Shown here piece by piece: positions 6,128 through 11,524 of a stretch of 16,038 bases of DNA. The position numbers and the translations under genes are program-made. Below the pieces are notes generated by a model. It searched no databases and was not told the DNA's origin. It worked only from the letters and a program-made list of their open reading frames with translations. This stretch comes from Clostridia bacterium (GTDB lineage: Bacteria > Bacillota > Clostridia > Oscillospirales > CAG-272), in contig JAFQPC010000070.1 in assembly GCA_017411935.1 (NCBI GenBank), forward strand, positions 1 to 16,038, written 5' to 3'. The first letter of the stretch is position 1, and each line of letters starts with the position of its first letter.

Positions 6128-7488
6128 ACAAAGGACAGCTTCTCACCTTAAAGATCACCGACCTCAATAACCTCGGATGCGGCGTCGGTCGCGACGAGAC
6201 CGAGGGAAAGGTCGTCTTCGTCAAGGGCGCAGTCACGGGAGACACCGTAAGAGCATCGGTCATCAAGGTCAATAAGAGCTATGCCGTGGCAAAGCTTTGC
6301 GAGGTGCTCGAAGCATCGCCCCATCGCACGAGCGAGCCCTTTTGCGATGCTCCGCTTGCCTGCGGCGGCTGTATGTACCGCGCCATCACCTATGAGCACG
6401 AGCTGACGCTCAAAGCCGATTACGTCAAAAATGCGTTTGTCAAGGCAGGACTTCGCTCCGTCACGGTGCTTCCGACGCTCTCCACGGGAGTGGTCGAGGG
6501 CTACCGAAATAAGGCGCAATATCCCGTCGCAAGCACAAAGCAGGGACTCCGCGCGGGATTTTATTCGGGCGGTACGCATTCGATCGTGCCCGCCGAGCAC
6601 TGCGCCATTCAACATAAGGAATTTGCGCCGATCGTCGAGTTTGTCTGCCGATATGCGACCGAGCAGGGGATTTTGGCATACGACGAAACGACGGGTAAAG
6701 GACTGTTGCGACATATTTATTTGCGCATTGGCGAAGCGACGAATGAAATGATGGTCTGCCTCGTGCTAAACGGAGAAACACTCCCCGACAATGAGGGCTT
6801 TGTCCGTGCGATCACCGAGAAATTTCCGTCGGTGAAAAGTATCCTGCTCAATACCAACAAAGAAAACACCAACGTCGTGCTCGGAAAGAAGTGGAAAACC
6901 CTCTGGGGCACGAACGCGATCGAAGATATTTTGTGCGGACTTCGCTTCCGCATCAGCGTCGACTCCTTTTATCAGGTCAACCGCGCGGGCGCGGAACTGC
7001 TCTACGGAAAAGCGTCGGAGCTTGCCGAGCTTTCGGGGAACGAGATCCTCGTAGACCTTTACTGCGGCACGGGAACGATCGGACTTTCGATGGCGAGAAA
7101 AGCGAGAAAACTCGTCGGCGTGGAGATCGTCGAGGGCGCGGTCAAGTGCGCCAAGGAAAATGCCGAACGCAACGGCGTGGAAAATGCCGAATTTTTTTGC
7201 GGTGACGCATCGAGCCGAGAGATGATCCTGCGTTGCACGGGCGAAAAAACGCCCGACGTCGTCGTCATCGACCCGCCGAGAAAGGGAAGTACCCGCGAGC
7301 TCGTCGAATGCCTTTCGTCGCTTGATGTGAAAAAGATCGTGTACGTCTCCTGCAACCCCGATACGCTTGCCCGCGACTGCGCGTGGTTCGCCGAATTTGG
7401 CTATACCATCGGCACGGTGCAACCCGTGGACTTGTTCCCTCGTACAGGGCACGTCGAGAGCGTTGTGTGTCTGACGAGAAATTTTTAA
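6124..7488 (+). CDS. rlmD: 23S rRNA (uracil-C5)-methyltransferase RlmD/RlmCD
   Basis: This 454-aa enzyme forms 5-methyluridine in 23S rRNA: U1939 in the E. coli enzyme, or both U747 and U1939 in the Gram-positive RlmCD form, which sequence reading cannot separate. The N-terminal TRAM domain (about residues 1-60) binds RNA. Cys74, Cys80 and Cys83 of FCDAPLACGGC together with Cys160 (AEHC) are the expected iron-sulfur cluster ligands. The methyltransferase domain shows SVDSFYQVN, motif I VDLYCGTGTIG (310-320), DPPRKG (383-388) and the catalytic cysteine in YVSCNP (Cys410), then DLFPRTGHVESV near the end. It is the last gene of the operon and starts within the stop of the phosphoesterase gene. 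Confidence 0.96.
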   Translation: MNKGQLLTLKITDLNNLGCGVGRDETEGKVVFVKGAVTGDTVRASVIKVNKSYAVAKLCEVLEASPHRTSEPFCDAPLACGGCMYRAITYEHELTLKADYVKNAFVKAGLRSVTVLPTLSTGVVEGYRNKAQYPVASTKQGLRAGFYSGGTHSIVPAEHCAIQHKEFAPIVEFVCRYATEQGILAYDETTGKGLLRHIYLRIGEATNEMMVCLVLNGETLPDNEGFVRAITEKFPSVKSILLNTNKENTNVVLGKKWKTLWGTNAIEDILCGLRFRISVDSFYQVNRAGAELLYGKASELAELSGNEILVDLYCGTGTIGLSMARKARKLVGVEIVEGAVKCAKENAERNGVENAEFFCGDASSREMILRCTGEKTPDVVVIDPPRKGSTRELVECLSSLDVKKIVYVSCNPDTLARDCAWFAEFGYTIGTVQPVDLFPRTGHVESVVCLTRNF

Positions 7489-7513
7489 AAGATCCTACAC
7501 GCTCTAAAGCAAA

Positions 7514-7567
7514 CCACGCCAGATCCTTCGCTACGCTCAAGGATGACACCTATCGGTGTCGGCGTGG
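7514..7567 (-). repeat. Palindromic repeat element, intact copy upstream of the GIY-YIG gene
   Basis: This 54-bp element folds as a three-way structure. The outer stem is CCACGCC (7514-7520) with GGCGTGG (7561-7567). One hairpin is ATCCTT (7523-7528) with AAGGAT (7539-7544), and the other is GACACC (7545-7550) with GGTGTC (7555-7560). The 7521-7548 core recurs exactly, inverted, at 7639-7666. Read on the minus strand, the whole element matches the arms of the interrupted copy at 8033-8139, so the two flank the GIY-YIG gene as inverted copies. It may also act as a transcription end signal for rlmD, although no T run follows. Confidence 0.85.
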
Positions 7568-7608
7568 CGCAATCAAAACTTTTATCCGTATATTGCCCAA
7601 CTCTCTCT

Positions 7609-7691
7609 CCGCCGTGTCATCCTCGAGCCCTCATCGATTGTCATCCTTGAGCGTAGCGAAGGATCTCGATGAGGGCGAAGGATCTCGGCGG
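7609..7691. repeat. Two nested palindromic repeats
   Basis: An outer unit has the stem CCGCCG (7609-7614) with CGGCGG (7686-7691) and core halves at 7614-7627 and 7675-7685. Its loop is occupied by a complete inner unit with an 11-bp perfect stem, GCCCTCATCGA (7627-7637) with TCGATGAGGGC (7666-7676). The inner core at 7639-7666 includes ATCCTT/AAGGAT. The outer core halves join into a normal repeat core if the insert is removed, so the inner unit appears to have inserted into the apical loop of the outer one. Confidence 0.82.
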
Positions 7692-7709
7692 ACAATACAA
7701 GGAAAATCT

Positions 7710-8006
7710 ATGTATTATGTTTACATACTAACCAACAAAACGAACAAGGTAATGTACATCGGTGTTACCAACAACTTACAACGCCGATTATACGAGCATA
7801 AAAATTCACTTGTTGACGGTTTTACAAAAAAATATCGTACACATAAATTAGTGTACTACGAAACACACAATTATATCCACGACGCCATTTTACGAGAAAA
7901 ACAATTAAAAGGCTTACTAAGAATCCGAAAAAATGAGTTGGTGGAAACAACAAATCCTGAATGGGAAGATTTATCAAATAAATTGTTCCCCGATGCTTAC
8001 CCTTGA
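7710..8006 (+). CDS. Small GIY-YIG nuclease domain protein
   Basis: This 98-aa protein is a stand-alone GIY-YIG domain. The two beta-strand motifs appear as YYVYIL and MYIGVTN. The conserved Arg and His/Lys follow in LQRRLYEHK, and the catalytic Glu is probably in ILREKQLKG, followed by the usual LI.-type C-terminal block ending near NPEWEDL. The length is normal for the family, which includes YhbQ-like proteins of poorly known function. AAGGA at 7699-7703 supports the ATG at 7710; the frame is open further upstream but there it only crosses rlmD and the repeats. It stands alone, separated from both neighbours by palindromic repeats, and has an AT-rich codon choice unlike the surrounding operons. 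I infer it belongs to a transferred unit with those repeats. Confidence 0.9.
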   Translation: MYYVYILTNKTNKVMYIGVTNNLQRRLYEHKNSLVDGFTKKYRTHKLVYYETHNYIHDAILREKQLKGLLRIRKNELVETTNPEWEDLSNKLFPDAYP

Positions 8007-8011
8007 TGCGT

Positions 8012-8162
8012 CGCCCGAGATCCTTCGCGGCGCCACGCCGACACCGTCAGGTGTCATTCTTGAACGAGCATCCCCTCGAGATTCTTCGCTTCGCTCAAGA
8101 ATGACACGGAGGGGATGCGTCGTGAAGAATCTAGCGTGGCTTGCTCGAGGATGACACGGGCG
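8012..8162. repeat. Three palindromic repeats nested inside one another
   Basis: The outermost unit has the stem CGCCCG (8012-8017) with CGGGCG (8157-8162) and core halves at 8018-8028 and 8143-8157. Inside it lies a middle unit with stem GCCACGC (8032-8038) and GCGTGGC (8134-8140), a GACACC/GGTGTC hairpin at 8040-8055, and core halves at 8051-8068 and 8121-8132. Inside that lies a complete inner unit with stem CATCCCCTC (8069-8077) and GAGGGGATG (8109-8117) and core 8079-8107. In the middle and inner units the arm pair is ATTCTT/AAGAAT in place of ATCCTT/AAGGAT, so both sides changed together. Each insertion is at the loop of the unit that holds it. Confidence 0.82.
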
Positions 8163-8217
8163 AGTGGAAAATTTGAATAAACGCGATGAAATTGTAACTT
8201 TAAAAAATCGAGAAACT

Positions 8218-8715
8218 ATGATGTATCAAAAACTACAAACTCTTTTACCGCAATTTACAGTTGAACCTATTACAATAGAAAATTTATCTTTGTACGAAAC
8301 CGTCTTCTACAACAATCAAGAATATTATTGTTTAACGGACGGACATCCTGCCACAAAAGAAACTTGCGAAGATTCGATTGATGGATATTTGGATTATCCC
8401 ACATATAGCATCGGAATATGTCACAACGAACAATCGGTCGCTTTTTTAAGTGTTTTGGACGGATATCCCGAGGAGGGTACTCTATATATCGGTCTATTAC
8501 TGGTAGATGACAGATTCCAACATCGGGCAATCGGATCGTCAATCATACAAGCTCTTTTTAAGGTAGCAACTGATTTGAATTTTAAGAATTTACAATTGTC
8601 CGTGCAAGAAAATAATATCAGCGGACTTTCGTTTTGGAAAAAGATTGGTTTTTATGAAATTGATCGCTGTCCTTGCGAGGGATTTGATAATTTATCAATG
8701 AAATATGATCTTTAA
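8218..8715 (+). CDS. GNAT family N-acetyltransferase
   Basis: This 165-aa protein has the GNAT fold. A strand (LYIGLLLVDDRF) is followed by the acetyl-CoA loop QHRAIGSS and its helix, and then come LQLSVQENNISGLSFWKKIGF and the final beta strand. The acceptor substrate is unknown. The ATG at 8218 (or the adjacent ATG at 8221) gives a normal family length, although its ribosome site is weak. An in-frame GTG at 8164 would add 18 residues without GNAT character and lies directly at the edge of the nested repeats. The gene is strikingly AT-rich, like the GIY-YIG gene before it and unlike the amidohydrolase after it, so it may have arrived with the repeat cluster or independently by transfer. Confidence 0.82.
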   Translation: MMYQKLQTLLPQFTVEPITIENLSLYETVFYNNQEYYCLTDGHPATKETCEDSIDGYLDYPTYSIGICHNEQSVAFLSVLDGYPEEGTLYIGLLLVDDRFQHRAIGSSIIQALFKVATDLNFKNLQLSVQENNISGLSFWKKIGFYEIDRCPCEGFDNLSMKYDL

Positions 8716-8759
8716 CCGCGAATTTCTCGGTACATCAAAACAAAAAGGAGCATCTCATT

Positions 8760-10097
8760 ATGCACGAATTTTCTCAAATCGTTGACCAATATAGAGACCT
8801 GATCCTTGCCGCCGAGCGCGACATCTGGAAGACGCCCGAGACGGGCTACAAGGAAGTCAAAACCTCGGCATATATGGCGAAAAAATTCCGCTCTCTCGGC
8901 TACTCTTTGACGATGGCAGAGGGGATCACGGGTTTTTATACCGTCGTTGACACGGGCAGAGAGGGACCCGAGGTGCTCGTTCTCGGCGAGCTTGATTCGA
9001 TCCTCTGTCCCGCGCATCCCGATGCCGATCCGACGACGGGCGCGGTCCACTCCTGCGGACACCATGCGCAATGCGCGGCGCTCTTGGGCGTTGCCGCCGC
9101 GCTCCGCGACGAGCGCGTGCTCGCAAAGCTGTCGGGCAGGATCCGTCTTTGTGCCGTTCCCGCCGAGGAGCTTCTCGAACTCGAATACCGCGCGGAGCTC
9201 AAAAAGCAGGGAAAGATCAAATATTTCGGTGGCAAGAGCGAATTTTTGTCGCGCGGCTACTTTGACGGTGTCGATCTTGCGCTGATGGTTCACACGTCGA
9301 CCAGCTATTCGACGCACGGAGGAAGTGTCGGCTGTCTTGTCAAAAATATCACCTATCACGGAAAAGCCGCACACGCAGGCGGCGCACCGCAGGACGGAAA
9401 AAATGCGCTGTATGCCGCAAACTGCGGTCTCACTGCCGTGAATGCGCTCCGCGAGACCTTCCGTGAAAAGGACTGTATCCGCGTCCATCCGATCATTACG
9501 CGCGGCGGGGATATGGTCAACGCCATTCCCGAGACCGTGACGATGGAAAGCTATGTCCGCGGCAAAACCTTTGAGGCGATCGTTCGCGAAAACGAAAAGG
9601 TCAACCGCGCGCTCTGCGGTGCGGCGCTCTCGCTCGGTAACAATATTGAGATCAACGACACCCCCGGCTATTCGCCGCTCGTCAACGCACCCGATATGAT
9701 CGACCTTGCCGACGAGGCAATGGCGCTCGCTCTCCCCGAGGTCGAGTTTCACCGCAACGACCAATATTTTTCGACGGGAAGCACCGATATGGGCGACCTT
9801 TCGAGCTTTATGCCCGTCGTCCACCCCTATGCGGGCGGTGCTTGCGGCAACGCACACGGCAACGACTATCAGATTTGCGACCCCGAGCTTGCTTGTGTCG
9901 GCAGTGCCAAGTGGCAGCTTGCGATGCTTCTCTTGCTCCTCGGTAACGGTGCCGAGCGCGCTAAGAAGATCGTCGAAGACTTTGAGCCGACATTCCCCTC
10001 GGCAAAAGCATTTCTCGCGTATCAGGACAGCCTGAACCGTTCGGGTGAGCGTATCACCTACCGTGAGGACGGCAGTGCCGAGGTTCGTTGGAAATAA
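8760..10097 (+). CDS. M20D-family amidohydrolase (AbgB/hippurate hydrolase-like)
   Basis: This 445-aa cytosolic metal-dependent amidohydrolase probably removes an acyl or aryl group from an amino acid or dipeptide. Metal-binding and catalytic signatures of the M20D group are present: VHSCGHHAQ (Cys99, His101), VPAEE (Glu136, Glu137), the lid-domain dimerisation stretch YHGKAAHAGGAPQDGKNAL (His205), and GGACGNAHGND with His366 near the C-terminus. The long segment between PAEE and the lid domain, and STDMGDLS, resemble AbgB, which cleaves p-aminobenzoyl-glutamate; that substrate is a guess. AAAAAGGAG precedes the ATG. The following ElaA-like gene begins nine bases after the stop, so they are co-transcribed. 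Confidence 0.92.
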   Translation: MHEFSQIVDQYRDLILAAERDIWKTPETGYKEVKTSAYMAKKFRSLGYSLTMAEGITGFYTVVDTGREGPEVLVLGELDSILCPAHPDADPTTGAVHSCGHHAQCAALLGVAAALRDERVLAKLSGRIRLCAVPAEELLELEYRAELKKQGKIKYFGGKSEFLSRGYFDGVDLALMVHTSTSYSTHGGSVGCLVKNITYHGKAAHAGGAPQDGKNALYAANCGLTAVNALRETFREKDCIRVHPIITRGGDMVNAIPETVTMESYVRGKTFEAIVRENEKVNRALCGAALSLGNNIEINDTPGYSPLVNAPDMIDLADEAMALALPEVEFHRNDQYFSTGSTDMGDLSSFMPVVHPYAGGACGNAHGNDYQICDPELACVGSAKWQLAMLLLLLGNGAERAKKIVEDFEPTFPSAKAFLAYQDSLNRSGERITYREDGSAEVRWK

Positions 10098-10106
10098 GGA
10101 GTCTTT

Positions 10107-10547
10107 ATGAAATTTATCGCAAAACACTTCTCCGAGCTCACTCCCGCAGAGCTTTATGAGATCCTGCGGGCAAGAGCCGAGATCTTTCTGCTCGAGCAAC
10201 ACATCGTCGAACAGGATATGGACGGCGTCGATTACGACTGTCTGCATTGCTTTTTGTGGGAAGACGGCAAAGCCGTCGGCACGCTTCGCGCCTTTTATTC
10301 CGACAAAGAAAAGACCAAGGTCAAGATCGGTCGCGTCGTCACGCTCACCCACAAAAAAGGGCACGGCAAACTTCTGATGGAAGGCGCGCTCGCCGCCATT
10401 GAGGAAAAAATGCCACATAAGATCCTCTACGTGCACGCTCAAACGCAAGCCGCAGGATATTACGCGCGCTTCGGTTTTTCTCCCGTGGGAGAAGAATTTG
10501 ACGAGGCGGGTATTCCACATATCGAAATGGTCTATCAAAAACAATAA
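10107..10547 (+). CDS. ElaA-like GNAT N-acyltransferase
   Basis: This 146-aa cytosolic protein resembles the ElaA branch of the GNAT family. It has the N-terminal L..ELYEILRARAEIFLLEQ helix region, the ..DMDGVDYDCLH motif, the strand IGRVVTLTHKKGHGKLLM carrying the acetyl-CoA loop, and ILYVHAQTQAAGYYARFGF before the last strand. The usual RGxG of the loop is KGHG here. The substrate is unknown. AAGGAG lies just before the ATG, between the amidohydrolase stop and this start, and the tight spacing indicates one operon. Confidence 0.92.
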   Translation: MKFIAKHFSELTPAELYEILRARAEIFLLEQHIVEQDMDGVDYDCLHCFLWEDGKAVGTLRAFYSDKEKTKVKIGRVVTLTHKKGHGKLLMEGALAAIEEKMPHKILYVHAQTQAAGYYARFGFSPVGEEFDEAGIPHIEMVYQKQ

Positions 10548-10580
10548 TCACATCAAACACAACGATTGCAAGGTCTTATT

Positions 10581-11480
10581 ATGAAACAGAAAAAAGCACT
10601 CCTCTTTATCATTCTGGCAGGTCTCCTTTGGGGCTCGTCCTGCCTCTTCGTCTCAGCACTGAAGCCCTATTTCACCCCTCTGCAAATGACGGGAATGCGC
10701 GGCATTCTCGCAGGCATCGGTATGACGGTCTACGGACTTCTCGTAAACAGAAGCTGTTTTCGCGTCAAGCCTCGCTGGCTTCTTGTCTTTGCCTGCAACG
10801 GCGCATGTCTCTTTCTGACTGCATTCTTCTACTACTCGGCAATGCCGCTGACGGGAACGCCGACAGCAGTCATTCTGATGTACCTTTCGACCGTGATGGT
10901 GCTCATCTTCTCGGTCATCGTCTGGAAAGAACGCTTTACGGTGCTCAAATGTATCTCGGTCATCTGCGTGCTCGCGGGCTGCTGTCTCGTTTCGGGCATC
11001 GTCGGTGGACTGAAATTTCATCTGGTCGGAGTCATCTTCGGCGTTCTCTCGGGTGTTACCTATACGGTCTATAATATTCTGACGAAATTCTCGGCGCGCC
11101 ACGGTCAAAACCCCATCTCGGTCACGATCTACGGCTTTCTGACGATGTCGGTCATCTCACTTTTCGTTGTCGAGCCGCAGGTCACCTTCCCGATCTTAGC
11201 GAGCGAGCCCGCAAAGCTGATCCCGCTTGTTCTCGGAATGGGAATTTGCACCTTTATCGTACCGTATTTTCTCTACACCCTCTCTCTGCAAGAGCTGGAA
11301 GCAGGTACTGCGGCATCGCTCGGTGTCGTTGAACCGATGGCGGCAACCGTTTATTCTGTCCTCTTTTTACACGAAGAACTCACCGTCTTTTCCGCGATCG
11401 GCGTCGTGCTTGTGCTCGTTGCCGTCGTACTGCTCGGTAAAACCGAAGGAAAAAACTCCCCGAAAAAGCTTGAATCTTAA
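10581..11480 (+). CDS. EamA/DMT-superfamily transporter
   Basis: This 299-aa inner-membrane protein has about ten hydrophobic helices in two EamA repeats of five. The first repeat begins with ALLFIILAGLLWGSSCLF and the second near FHLVGVIFGVLSGVTYTVYN. The length and the E....A..........LHEELT pattern near the last helices are typical of drug/metabolite exporters, many of which move amino acids or other metabolites outward. The ATG at 10581 is preferred because AAGG lies eight bases upstream; a TTG at 10566 would add five residues. It follows the amidohydrolase and ElaA-like genes and may export the product of that hydrolase, which is inference. Confidence 0.93.
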   Translation: MKQKKALLFIILAGLLWGSSCLFVSALKPYFTPLQMTGMRGILAGIGMTVYGLLVNRSCFRVKPRWLLVFACNGACLFLTAFFYYSAMPLTGTPTAVILMYLSTVMVLIFSVIVWKERFTVLKCISVICVLAGCCLVSGIVGGLKFHLVGVIFGVLSGVTYTVYNILTKFSARHGQNPISVTIYGFLTMSVISLFVVEPQVTFPILASEPAKLIPLVLGMGICTFIVPYFLYTLSLQELEAGTAASLGVVEPMAATVYSVLFLHEELTVFSAIGVVLVLVAVVLLGKTEGKNSPKKLES

Positions 11481-11524
11481 GCTTTTATTCCTACATAAAA
11501 ACAAAAAAGAAAGGAGACGATTTT

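Larger units (their letters stand above)
7514..8162. mobile_element. Putative GIY-YIG mobile unit bounded by inverted palindromic repeats
   Basis: A 98-aa GIY-YIG nuclease gene, AT-rich compared with rlmD before it and the amidohydrolase after it, sits between two clusters of one palindromic repeat family. The 54-bp element at 7514-7567 and its interrupted relative at 8033-8139 are in opposite orientation and share the CCACGC outer stem and the GACACC/GGTGTC hairpin. No target-site duplication could be identified by eye, and no transposase is present. Calling this a mobile unit is inference from architecture, base composition and nesting. Confidence 0.42.

Noticed and set aside
7514..8162. 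CRISPR-like or tRNA-like structure in the repeat clusters
   Set aside because: The repeats are inverted and nested rather than regularly spaced, and no tRNA T-loop or anticodon arm pattern is present; the cloverleaf-like fold is only a three-way palindrome.
8164..8217. N-terminal extension of the GNAT protein from GTG 8164
   Set aside because: The 18 added residues have no GNAT character and the start lies at the repeat edge; the ATG at 8218 gives the usual family length.
8712..10544. 610-codon open frame on the minus strand across the amidohydrolase and ElaA-like genes
   Set aside because: Both + strand genes show complete family motifs and ribosome sites; the antisense frame has no recognisable motif and no ribosome site, and is explained by codon bias of the sense genes.
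11464..11486. Hairpin AAAAGCTT/AAGCTTTT at the end of the EamA gene as a terminator
   Set aside because: The stem is eight mostly A-T pairs, there is no T run beyond the stem, and it overlaps the stop codon; too weak to call.
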